Assembly (NCBI GenBank): GCA_022575985.1
Contig: JAKSXM010000007.1
Location: forward strand, 188,501-252,500
DNA: 64,000 nt
Direction of reading: 5' to 3'
From: Anagrus nilaparvatae
Taxonomy: Eukaryota; Arthropoda; Insecta; Hymenoptera; Mymaridae
The position numbers were made by a program, and so were the translations under genes. Below, in pieces: positions 12,615 through 22,744 of the stretch. The notes beneath the pieces were generated by a model, which was given only the letters and a program-made list of their open reading frames with translations, made no database searches and was not told where the DNA came from. Numbering within the stretch: position 1 is the stretch's first letter; each line of letters opens with the position of its first letter.

Positions 12615-13430
12615 GGTTCCTCAAAGAGGAGCCATTGTGATAGGTCAAATTTCGATTTTTGATTTTTTGGCATATAAGCACGTTTTGAGACCCCAGGAAG
12701 CTAAAAAACCGGTTTTAAAAAAAGTATGTGTGTGTGCGTGTGTGTGTGTGTGTTTGTTTGTGTGTATGCGTGTGTGTGTGTATATGTATGTAATTGGTGA
12801 TATTTCCCAAACATTATGGAGTTAAGACCTAATTTTGTTTTCAAAAATTTTTTTATCAAAAAAGCTCGAGGTACTTTTTTTTTTTTAATTTGGATGTAAT
12901 ACCTCATTTATTTCCACGAAAGTACTTATATTTGAAAGTATGATTTTTACTCGATACCTCGAATCTGATACTTAATTTTTTAAAAATTTTTTTTCCAAAA
13001 TTTTTTTTACAAAAAAGTACAAAAAATACCAATTTTTTTTTCTTTTTGGACGTAGTACCTAATTTATTTCTATGAAAGTACTAATTTTAGAAAGTTTGTT
13101 TATAGTCATTTTTTGGATCTGATACCGAATTTTTTTAAAAATTTTTTCTCAAAATTAAGAAAACAAAAAAAATAAAAAACTTGCAATATTTTTTTTTTTT
13201 AGTGTAATACCTCATTTAATTCCATGAAAGTACTAATATCTGAAAATATTGCGACCGGCGATATTTCACAACCGTTATGAAATTAAGACCTAATTTTTTT
13301 TTCAAAAATTTTTTTACCAAAAAAGCTCTAGGTACTTTTTTTTTTTTTATTAATTTGGATGTAATACCTCATTTATTTCTACGAAAGTACTTATATTTGA
13401 AAGTATAGTTTTTACTCCACGGGTATAACA
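12615..13430 (-). repeat. Interspersed family R1, copy 1
   Basis: This is an inverted copy of the family best delimited at 31356-33094. Its GGTTCCTC hairpin end is at 12615, followed by AAGCACGTTTTGAGACCCCA, a TG-rich microsatellite (12725-12782), and then repeated blocks with TACTTTTTTTTTTT and TTTCCACGAAAGTACTTATA. The TACCCTGCC end is missing. The short ORFs at 12613-12907 arise from the microsatellite. Confidence 0.8.
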
Positions 13431-13704
13431 TTACTCGGACTTCCGACCCTCGGAATTATTTTTTATCATATATCATCAAATTGAGCCAAAAAAATGCGAA
13501 GAATATTATGATAATATTAATTATATATGCTGGGGCCGGAAAACCACACCTTATTCCGCAGTAGTCTTTCTAGATTTTACACCATGAATATAATAGTAAT
13601 AAACGAATTGAATTAAACAATTAATTTTATTTTATAAATCTTCTTTTTATTTTAAATATTCTTTCTTTTTTTTTATCTTAAATTTTTTAAGAATTAGACT
13701 TGTA

Positions 13705-16700
13705 TTATCTAATTGAAACGTTTCTTAAACTATCTGCTATAATATTTTCATTGCTGGGAGTTAGTAGTGGATTACTGTTCCAACATGCGATTCCTTTATC
13801 GTTAACCATAAAATCCACCTAAAATAAAAATACTCAACATTATTCAATTGAATCAATTAGATATAATGGTATTTTTCATTAGCTTTTGAAAATTGAAATA
13901 CTGCCTTTTATGGAAGAAAAAAATGCTGCCAACTTGCCAAGCTATTGCTCGAGCTATTGGCACTAGTTTCTCAAACAAAAAAAATTAAATATGTTGCATA
14001 AAAAATGCTATCAAATAAAAATATGCTTTATAACATACTGTATAGAAACATAAATACAAGCATGGTATTACGCTGGCATGTGTTATAATATGCGTTTTAA
14101 CACTGACGTGTATTACAAAAAATAGCTTTTACATTTTTTTAAAAATTAATAGTACTAGCTAAGTATGAAAATCAAATTTTATGATAGAAAGCATTACTAA
14201 CTAAGCAGTAGTTATGGAATTGCGTTTTAACAATAAGCATTTAAATTTTATTATTTTTTTATTTTATATCATATGTTAATAAGTGGGCAGTTTGCTAATA
14301 TGTGTTATATAACTTATTTTAACGCTTAAGCGACAATTGTCAGTGATAGTACCGTGGTAAGCCGATATAACGATAGGGTTTTGTTCTCGTCGGCCAAAAT
14401 TTCGATTTTTTTTATTTAGGGCAACAATTATATATCTGATAAAATAAAATTATAAAACTATAATGAAACACCGTATCTTGTTTAATTTTTTTCTTGTATA
14501 AAAGTGGTTGTATTGTTTGTGGCCGCCATCAGATTTGGTATACTATAGGTTTTATGGGTCCCTGAACACGAAAATCTATGAGAAATTGGGACTTAACCCT
14601 TAAATTAGCCAATACTACCCCTAAATGGGATGTTTTCGCAACTTTCGCTCTAGCCCTCCGAGATTTGGTCTAATAGGGTTTTTTGGGTTGTTGATCACAA
14701 AAACCGAAATCTTCAATTAAAAGTTAGGTCTTTATCATTAAATTAGCCTAAACTACCACTAAAAGGGGTGTTTTAGCTACTTTCACTCTAGCTTGGCTCT
14801 AGTTCTCCAAAATTTGGTCGAATAGGGTTTTTGGATCGCTGATCACAAAAACTGGAGTCTTTTCAATTAAAAATTGAGAATTGACCCTTAAATTAGCCAT
14901 ATTTACCCGAAATGGGGTGTTTTCGCAACTTTCGTTCTTGACCTCCGAGATTTGGTCTAATAAAGTTTTTTGGGTCGCTGATCACAAAAACCGGCGTCTT
15001 TTCAATTAAAAATTGGGGCTTGACCCTTAAATTAGCCATAACTACCCTAAATGGGGTGTTTTCGCAACTTTCACTCTAGAACTCCGAGATTTGGTCTAAT
15101 AGGATTTTTTAGGTCGCTGATCACAAAAATTGTGATTTGTAAAAATTTTCTATTTTGTTGTTTATGCGGTTAGATTTACAAAATAGAATTTAGAGAGTAG
15201 ATTTTATGAATTTGAAACCTATTTTTTTTCAAAAATTTTTTGAAAATAAAAAATAAAAAAACGATTATTTCCTAGTTTTTTCCCGCGAGAGTTTCCTTAT
15301 TCAATAAAGCTTTTCGGGCTGGTCTCGTGGAAAAAATAACATGTATTAGATGGGAACGGTCCTTGAGAACCACATATTTAAAGCATTGTCACGTGATCAG
15401 CCCGAAAAGTCTTATAGATTTTTTTTTTATTTGCGGGAAAAAATGTTGGACGAAAATTTCAGAAATGTATTTAAAATTCAAATAAATAAATAAATAAATT
15501 TACCTGTAATTTTTCCCAAACTTTTTTCTTCGGATTCAAAACTTCATCTGGAGCTTCCTCGTATCCTTGAATAAATAGCTTATCACCTGGTTTACTGTTA
15601 GCTGGTGGTCTCAATGGCTCTACTTGTTTCGAAGGTTCTTCTCTAAAATTTATTATTATTATATGCATTTATCAGTATCACCAATATTCAATATTTCTTA
15701 CACAGAGGCGCAAAGAACCATGCCATGTGACAAGACACCTCTCAGATTAGCAGCCTTTAAATTAGCCAAAACAACAACCATCCTATCTTTCATTTGTTCA
15801 ATTGGTACAAAATTAACGAGGCCACTGACTATCGTACGCGGTTCTGATTCACCTAGCTCAATTTTCTCTATGTATAAGCTATCGGCATCTGGATGCTTTT
15901 CAACATGTACAATTTTTCCGACTCGTATGTCTAGTCTTGATGGAATTACTGCTTCTGCAACTGCTTGCTGCTCTGAAATGAAGATAAAAGATAATATAGC
16001 TTTAACAATCCCAAATTAATAATAAAAAAATAAGCTTTTATGCCTTAAGAATTACTTTGCTTTGAAGGCGGAGGATATGCTTTTGTACTTAATAATTTAA
16101 GTTTAGGATTTTCGTTGAATTCTTTTCTAATAGGATCTAATAATTTATTAATATATATTTCAACAGCAGCTTTTAAATCGCCAGGATGAATCTCTTGACT
16201 CGCATAAGCTTTTTCTAACTCGTTGTAGTTGCCAAAGGTAATATCCCCACCTGGAAAATATATCGGGACACTAGCGAAATTCTAATAAATAAATGACTAG
16301 CTTACCAAATTCTGCTGATCTTGGTACCAAGTAAGATTGATTTTCCATTAATGGAAAGATTACATGTTTAGAAAATGCCAAAAGTCCGTTATCCACAATA
16401 TTACCAGGTTCGCAAAATGCTTTTTTCAATTTTTTTTTTACATTGGCTGCGTTATCAAGAATGTCAATTTTTGAATCTTCTTCCGAAGATGACATTTTTG
16501 CACCAGCTAAGCCAGGGACTTAAAATGGATAATAATATTAAAATCATAGCTAAAGATAATCATCCTAATGTAAAATATTAAAACTTAACATTGAATAATA
16601 ATAGGGGGAAAATATTTTAAAAACATAACAATTTGAACTATGAAAGCAATTATTAATTTGATATTTAAATTTTTTTACCAATTAATTTTCATAATTAACA

Positions 16701-17709
16701 TCACATTTAAAACTCTTTCAAATATTTTCAATCTATTTCTGACTATAGGTTAAAAGTTATATATAATAGTTGAAACTTATGATTGGCTATGGATCTCATA
16801 ATTCAATATTATTTACATTTCTGAATATATCAGAATATGTGATGAAATGTTAAATAAATTGTTGTTGTAAGGGTGAGTATCCAAACATTAAATGTATTTT
16901 ATTTTATTTTTATTAAAATAAAAAAAAAATTGTTAATAAACACAATTTGTCATCTTTTATTCAAGATATTATCATTATGTATTATGTTTTTAATATTTTA
17001 TACACTTACTCATTGGATTCATGAGGTGAACTCTTTTTTCAAATCCTAGAGAAGGCAAATATTTTTCAGCAAATGTAAAAATTTTTCTTTGATCCACACC
17101 TCCAAATTGAGCATCTACTTTTAAATATTCTTCATCTAAAGCTTGTAGGCCAGGATACATTAGCCCAGATAGTAGAGGATTAGCTAATTGTTTAACAACC
17201 TCTGCACCAGCTTTTTTTGCATCGTGCTCTGTAACAGTGGAGCACAGTCGATAAACGTCTAGTGTGTATTCTCTAAAAATTTTATCAAATTAATATTAAC
17301 ATTTCAGTATAAAAAACGTGAAGAAAACTAACTTTGAAAGTTGATAATCGGTCCCTTTGACAAATTTTAATTTTTCCGTTGAAACATTTATAGACTTTAA
17401 CATAGCTTTGATAACTGCTTCATAATACTGAGTTCTCAATTCTAATAACTCCCAAGGTGCTTTCATGTTGTCAAGATAAGCATGTAAATCAGCAAACAAA
17501 ATAGTAACTTCAACTCCGGCTTTCAAAAAATCTGCTATTTTTGACATAGGAGTGAAGTATCCAATGTGAGGTTTACCTGTGGTGGCAGTACCCCAATATA
17601 ATTTTAAATCTCTTTCTTTCAAAATAGTTTTCAACTTTTCTTCACCCAAACATTCTGCCAAGTTTCGAGTAATAAGCTCATATTTTTGTTCCCAAGTGAG
17701 TTCTCCCAT
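13705..17709 (-). CDS. YARS1 (TyrRS): Tyrosyl-tRNA synthetase, cytoplasmic
   Basis: It joins tyrosine to tRNA(Tyr) in the cytosol. Seven coding exons on the minus strand (17709-17333, 17272-17010, 16518-16306, 16250-16056, 15972-15702, 15642-15504, 13818-13705) keep frame throughout and give 523 residues, close to the human length of 528. The class I signatures are HIGY (about 48-51, in TGKPHIGYF) and KMSSS (about 221-225, in [13 protein letters not shown]). From about residue 360 ([10 protein letters not shown]) follows the EMAP-II-like tRNA-binding domain seen in animal cytosolic enzymes. The last exon ([19 protein letters not shown]) lies beyond a 1.7-kb intron that carries a tandem repeat array. 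The ATG follows a TTCCAG acceptor, so there is a 5' UTR intron. An AATAAA signal lies on the minus strand just downstream, near 13626-13631. The gene is divergent from the BIN3-like gene with about 640 bp between starts. Confidence 0.97.
14520..15150 (+). repeat. About 140-bp tandem repeat array in a YARS1 intron
   Basis: About five copies occur, spaced roughly 130-149 bases (GATTTGGTCTAATA-type landmarks at about 14532, 14662, 14811, 14949 and 15088). Each unit carries GATTTGGTC, then TTTTTGGGTCGCTGATCACA, then CTTAAATTAGCC, then GGGGTGTTTTCGCAACTTTC. The same unit type recurs at 36770-38150 (both orientations) and at 57000-57620 (inverted). Confidence 0.85.
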
Positions 17710-18346
17710 TTTCCTGGAACATAAAATGCTAGATAGTATAAAAAAAAAAAAATTTATTATTAAAATTTTTTTTGCATAAAAATAAAAATTTTCATCATAG
17801 CATAAACATGTGTACAATTTTTAACCTTAGATTTTTTGTGAATAATCAATAATTAAAAATTAGTCTAAAATAGGAGCTGTATGGCAATTTTTAAATAAAA
17901 ACAATATAAATTTAATTATGCATATAATATGTCTGAATCAAGAATACTAATTTTACAATTTGCACTATATTCAGATTCAAAATTTCAAATTCAGCAATCA
18001 CGACATGATCACGATACACGCAGGCTTAATTTTCACTTCCCAGTTTGCGTCTGCGGCGTCAGATGCCGCATTAGAGACCACAGTTTCCCCTAGAAACCCT
18101 AGATTTTTACTATTCAACTCTAGTGACCCTAGAATCTAGTAAAAATAGCTCCATGAAAATATGAGAAATCGCACCTTATGAAAATTCTATAATTTTTTCT
18201 AGTAACACAATGTTAATTTCCCTGTTGATACACAATCACAATTTGTTAACACAATAGAAATATTATTTTGTATCCCAAGGAAAATTTCAAATTTACCTAT
18301 ATGTGGCATGTGCCATCGCCCATAATCAGCTCAGAATCAAAACAAA
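17710..18346. promoter_or_regulatory. Shared divergent promoter region, YARS1 / BIN3-like
   Basis: The space between two divergent start codons must hold both 5' UTRs (YARS1 has a non-coding first exon) and both promoters. The GC-richer stretch 18000-18130, with GCGTCTGCGGCGTCAGATGC, is the likeliest core, since coding-gene promoters stand out here against very AT-rich DNA. No exact start site can be read. Confidence 0.45.
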
Positions 18347-19348
18347 ATGACTTGGTAAGCAATCAAATATTATTTCTATATTATAAAATAATAGCTCACA
18401 TATTAATCAAAAGCAATAACGAGATTTTATATAAAAAAAGTAGGCAATGAATCCTACAACAATAATTACATAATAGTTCACTTTTTAATTTTAGGAATCC
18501 TCTGAAAAGAAATTATTTAAATCAAAGACCTACATCAGCTCATCCATGCTTAACAGTGGCTGAAGACCGAGAACTAGATATAACAGTTCAAAGGCTAATG
18601 AAGTTTGTTTTATTAGTGATTTTATTTAAAATTTTAATTTTAATTTTACTAATTATTTAATTATTCTAGCATTGAAAATGTTGTAAGAAATTTAATTAAG
18701 GAAATGAAGAAGTTTGTGGAAACAAAAATCAGTATAGATAAAGGAGATCAAAGATTAACAAGCGATTTGAGACAATGCCCATTGGTAAACAGAAATGACA
18801 AATTTAGGATTTTGGTTGAAGAATATCTTTCTGTTACATCACAGAATGGCTTAACTCTTCAAGATACCATTATGCTTTTTCAAAAAACATTTATCGAACC
18901 CTTAAAGAGATTACGTGAAGAATTAATTTACATAAAAGATATGTTATGCAAAAGAGAAGATCTTGTCAATGTTTGGAAAAATTCTTACAGTAACCTAAAA
19001 AAATTGCAAGAAAAGAGAGAAAAAACTGCTAGTCATATTGTTAAATTAGAAAAAGAAAAAAAAACAGAGGAATTTTTAGCCAAGCAGCTTAAAATATGTC
19101 ATAGTCAATTAATTAGTGAATTGCCAGTATTTCTTGAAAAAAGGCTCGATTATTTAAAACCAACAATACAAGCATTCATTGCTATTCAGTTAGAAAGTTA
19201 TGGTAATTCAACAAAAACATTTACACAATTAATGCCAAATTCTAATTCCTCTAGTTCACCAAGTTCAATGGTTGATGAAGAACACAATCAAACCGTTAAT
19301 GCTCATTTAAATTTGATCAAAAACCTTACTATCATAAAAAATGATTAA
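18347..19348 (+). CDS. BIN3-like: Bridging integrator 3-like BAR-domain protein
   Basis: BAR proteins form curved coiled-coil dimers that sense or bend membranes and link them to actin; BIN3 is a small family member made of little else. Three coding exons (18347-18354, 18495-18602, 18670-19348) give 264 residues, against 253 in human BIN3. The first exon is only 8 nt and encodes MTW across the junction, giving MTWNPLKRNY, comparable with the MSW start of BIN3. The body is a long helical protein. The segments EPLKRLREELIYIKDMLCKR, EKTASHIVKLEKEKKTEEFL and VFLEKRLDYLKPTIQAFIAI align by eye with the second and third BAR helices of BIN3, and the end (IKNLTIIKND) also matches in style. No SH3 domain is present, as expected for BIN3. 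The donor after exon 2 (GTTTGT) is weak but keeps frame. Confidence 0.8.
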
Positions 19349-20358
19349 TTACTCAATACTTGTTGCACATATATTTATACATCTAAAGAATTTCTAACAA
19401 TCTTACAGTAAATTATAATAGCCCAGCCACGCATTGAAGATTAAAAATGAAATTGAAAAAAAATGGGTGGAAGGGGAATCCGAGCTGTTTAAAATTTATT
19501 TATTTATTTAATAAAAATCAATTATACATTGGGTAATAAATGAAATATACATATTTTCTTAGTTAATTGACTTATAAGCAAATAAGTAAATAAGTAAGTA
19601 AATAATAAATTGTTAATTTTAATTGATTTTTAATAAATAAATAAACAAATTTTACAATTTTTTTAAAATGTGTGAAATTAGTAAAAAACTATAATATGTA
19701 AAATAAATCTTCATTTGTACTTAATTTAACTTTTTTCAAAATTAACAATTCAAAACTTCTTTTGATTCTATATATATTGTTGTTGTTATGCTATCAAAAT
19801 ATGCGTATACCAAAATTCGTAAAATTATTATATTTAGACTGATTTTGTGTTTTATTTATTTATTTTATGATTAAAATATTATTTTTAACAATTTTTTAAT
19901 GAAAAACAAAAATTATTTGAATTTCGCGCTGCCATATTTTTTATTTTTCGACATCGATATATTATTATATATCGTCTAAAAAAAAGAATTAGAATGTTCT
20001 AGTTTGGTTCTAGTGTGCGAGTGAGTTTGAACAGGTGTGAATGAAAAAAAATACCATGAAAATTGAAAAAACCTACTCTTTTTTTGAATGGAGAAACCGA
20101 AGAGAAGGGAAAACTAAAATACTCAGCCAATCATATTAAACCACATCAATGATTCTCGAAACTTTACAAATACGCAAACTCGACTGGGCGTGATCAAAGA
20201 AAAGAATTGGTCGAAGCGAGACAAGTAATTGTTATTACGTCAGCTGATAAATTTTCTGATGAAATGTTTACGATGTCTAACTCAGTAACAAACTTACTTC
20301 AAATTCAGATACCACCGTTTCTTAGTGTCCAGAAGTTTTGTTATGAAAAATGTGTAGT
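19349..20358. other. Intergenic, BIN3-like 3' side to XBP1 5' UTR
   Basis: AATAAA-type signals near 19510 and 19535 could serve BIN3-like. The end part (about 20030-20358) is likely XBP1 promoter and 5' UTR. ATTACGTCAG at 20234-20243 holds an ACGT core of the kind bound by bZIP factors such as ATF6, XBP1 or CREB. Confidence 0.4.
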
Positions 20359-22427
20359 ATGAAGAATTTATTTATCGCAGTACCTGGCCTAAAATCAAAT
20401 TCAATCCTAGACAAAGAATTATCGATGATGGACAAATCAAAACTCAGGATCGAAACAATACATATGGACACACCTCGAGGAAAAAAACGGAGACTCGATC
20501 ACTTAACATGGGAAGAAAAATTACAAAGAAAGTAAGAAGATTCTTTCCTTTAATTATATTAATCGATGGGTCGACGTCGACCACAGGTTAAATATTAGTT
20601 ATTCCCAGAGGAACGAAACATCCTTATACATGCACGCAGTATTTTAGCTACGATATAGGATGCCTTTTGCATGAAATAAGTTTCATGCTTTGTGTTTTAT
20701 TTTATTTTTATTTTTCTATATTTTAATTGTTGCCCTTGGTTACAAAATAAAAACATTACTAAGGTCAGCATTAAATCAATAGGCATATAGCTGGAAAGTT
20801 CAAAAAATCAATATACATAAAGTTTGCAAGCTTAACAATTTCCCCTTGAGATAAGGGATTAAATTTCGTAGACCTCCTTTAATATTTATAACTAATAATC
20901 TAATAGTTCAAAAAATCAATATACACATAGTTTGCAAGCTTATAAATTTCCCCTTGAGATAAGGAATTAAATTTCGTAGACCTCCTTTAATATTTATAAC
21001 TAATTTTTAGGAAGCTGAAAAACAGAGTCGCAGCTCAAACATCAAGGGATCGTAAAAAGGCCAAGCTCGATGAGCTTGAGGAAACTGTTCAAAGATTAAA
21101 TAGAAAAAACGAACAATTAATGGAAGAATGTTCGAGGCTACGGATACAAAACGAAACACTCCAGTCTAAGAGGTTACAGGAAATAGTTGTATGTTCGATG
21201 TGTCAAAGCGTCGTCTCTACTCCCGTCGGATCAGCAGTATCCCCCCCTCTGCAGCAGGGTGGAGTAGTACGAAAGACAATGACACATTCGAAAGCAACAG
21301 TACTTCTGAAGATTCTGACTCTTTATTTGCTTTCGAAGATTTCGAATTCCCAGGATATTCAGAACGACTCAAAGAGCTTGCCGATAGCCTTTTACAAGAA
21401 ATTACCAGCGGAGTGGAAGCAGATTCTACAGAATCATCAGAAGTAAGTATACAAAACCGATTTACTGGTTCATTTCCCTTTATGATTATGCTATATCGAT
21501 TTACTGGTTCATTATCCTTTGTGATTATGTTATACTCACCTGGGATAAGCTGCAGGAAACCGATGCCAATTTACTGGTTCAATATCTCCTACCATTCCAA
21601 CAAGATTATCTTCTATATACATTTTTCTTCGCCTACCATTCCAACAAGATTTTCTCCTATATAAATTTTTCTTCGCCTACCATTTCAACAATATTTTCTC
21701 CTTTATAAAATTTTTATTCTACCATTTCCACAACATTTTCCCCTTTATAAAATCTTTCTTCGCCTACCCTTTTTTCTCCTATATAAAATTTTTCTTCGCC
21801 AATTTTTTTCTCTTTGCCTACCATCCCAATAAGAATTTCACCTATATAAAATTTTTTGTTTGCTTATTTTTATTCTTCGCCTACCATTCTAACAAGAAAT
21901 TCACCTATAAGAAATTTTTTGTTTGCTCATGTCTATTCTTCGCTTATTTTTCTTTCTTCGCCTACCATTCCAACAAGAAATTCACCATAATATAATTTTT
22001 TGTTTGCTAATATTTTTATTCTTCGCCTACCATTTCCACAAAAAATTCACCCTAATATAACTTTTTGTTTACTAATTTGTCTTTTCTTCGCCTACCATTT
22101 CCAAAACATTTTCTCCTTTTAAATATTTTCCTTCGACTAATTAATTTCATTTTCAATTATAGCATATTTAAAAAATAAAAACCGTTCCATCAAGAATCCG
22201 GTCCTACGTCTCGTTTTACTATAAGATTAAAATAAATAATTAATTGTATAAAAAAATTATCTAAAAATTAAACACAAATTGAAATTTTAATTTAATAATA
22301 TATTTAATTTAGGAGTGTGAAAAAGAGCTTGATGAAAAAAAAGAGGGGAAGACATCAGAAGTGGAAGCCCCTGAAAACAGTAAATTTTATAGGGAAAACG
22401 TCAGAATGGAAGCCCCTGAAAACATAA
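20359..22427 (+). CDS. Xbp1: XBP1 unspliced form (XBP1u)
   Basis: If the 17-nt IRE1 intron is kept but the conventional intron 21443-22312 is removed, translation stays in the first frame and ends at TAA 22425-22427, giving 239 residues. After the zipper this form has a hydrophobic stretch (ATVLLKILTLYLL). Its basic tail has GRHQKWKPLKT, a 15-codon spacing, and a second WKPLKT just before the stop. In vertebrates XBP1u carries a membrane-targeting hydrophobic region and a C-terminal translational-pausing peptide that hold its mRNA at the ER for IRE1. The GRHQ...WKPL match to that peptide is my recollection of the family; the role here is inference. If the conventional intron is retained, the frame stops earlier, at 21446. 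Confidence 0.8.
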
Positions 22428-22660
22428 AACAAGAAAGGATGGTTTATGGTACTTACGACGAAACTAATAATTGTATAATAATATATCCCGAAGATATTGA
22501 TATCAGGATAGAAGAAATCGATGATTCCGTTAACAAGTGTAACTCTCCGAGCAATTCCTTGTCGGACGATAAAACACCACTCTCAGATGGTGGATACGAA
22601 TCACATGGTTCTCCAGAATGGAACGAGAGCTTTACAGAGCTCTTTCCTAGTTTAGCTTAA
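20359..22660 (+). CDS. Xbp1: XBP1 bZIP transcription factor (spliced form, XBP1s)
   Basis: XBP1 is the transcription factor of the IRE1 branch of the ER unfolded-protein response. Coding exons are 20359-20531, 21011-21442 and 22313-22660. With the IRE1 intron at 21235-21251 removed, the frame yields 311 residues. The basic region (RRLDHLTWEEKLQRK, then KLKNRVAAQTSRDRKKAKL, about residues 44-77) is diagnostic of XBP1. It is followed by a leucine zipper to about residue 115 and the conserved CSMCQSVV. After the frame switch comes an acidic, Ser/Asp-rich activation domain ending PLSDGGYESHGSPEW and FTELFPSLA. I chose ATG 20359 (MKNLFIAVPG) over the in-frame ATG three codons earlier by resemblance to other XBP1 starts; either is possible. 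A polyadenylation signal AATAAA lies at 22695-22700. Confidence 0.95.
20797..21006 (+). repeat. Tandem duplication of about 108 bp ending at the XBP1 exon 2 acceptor
   Basis: AGTTCAAAAAATCAATATAC starts at 20797 and again at 20905. Both copies continue through AGTTTGCAAGCTTA, TTTCCCCTTGAGATAAGG and TTCGTAGACCTCCTTTAATA. The second copy ends at the acceptor TTTTTAG (21004-21010). Confidence 0.9.
21228..21259 (+). promoter_or_regulatory. IRE1 double hairpin with 17-nt cytoplasmic intron
   Basis: Hairpin 1 is GGAT / CAGCAGT / ATCC (stems 21228-21231 and 21239-21242, 7-nt loop 21232-21238). Hairpin 2 is CCCT / CTGCAGC / AGGG (stems 21245-21248 and 21256-21259, loop 21249-21255). Both loops fit the CNG|CAGN consensus cut by IRE1. 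Cleavage after G21234 and G21251 would remove 21235-21251, 17 nt, shifting the frame by two, exactly as needed to enter the activation domain. The known introns are 26 nt in mammals and 23 nt in Drosophila and C. elegans, so this one is short. Confidence 0.9.
21450..22230 (+). repeat. CTTCGCCTACCATT tandem array inside the XBP1 conventional intron
   Basis: About ten imperfect units of roughly 55-65 bases contain TTCGCCTACCATTCCAACAA, then GAAATTCACC and ATATAATTTTTTGTTTGCT. The array ends near ACCGTTCCATCAAGAATCCG, then GTCCTACGTCTCG (22180-22215). The same units and end occur at 25630-26120. A short direct duplication (TTTACTGGTTCATT twice, 21460 and 21500) sits just after the splice donor. 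Confidence 0.85.
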
Positions 22661-22744
22661 GTTTTCGTCGTAAGTTTTGTACATAGTTTAGGTCAATAAA
22701 TCTAATTTTATTATACTTTTGTTGATTATTACCATACCCATAAT

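Noticed and set aside
12613..12907. Cys/Val-rich and Thr/His-rich small ORFs
   Set aside because: They are translations of the TG/CA microsatellite in an R1 repeat.
22361..22660. Separate 99-residue protein
   Set aside because: It begins at a GTG and is the last XBP1 exon in the spliced frame.
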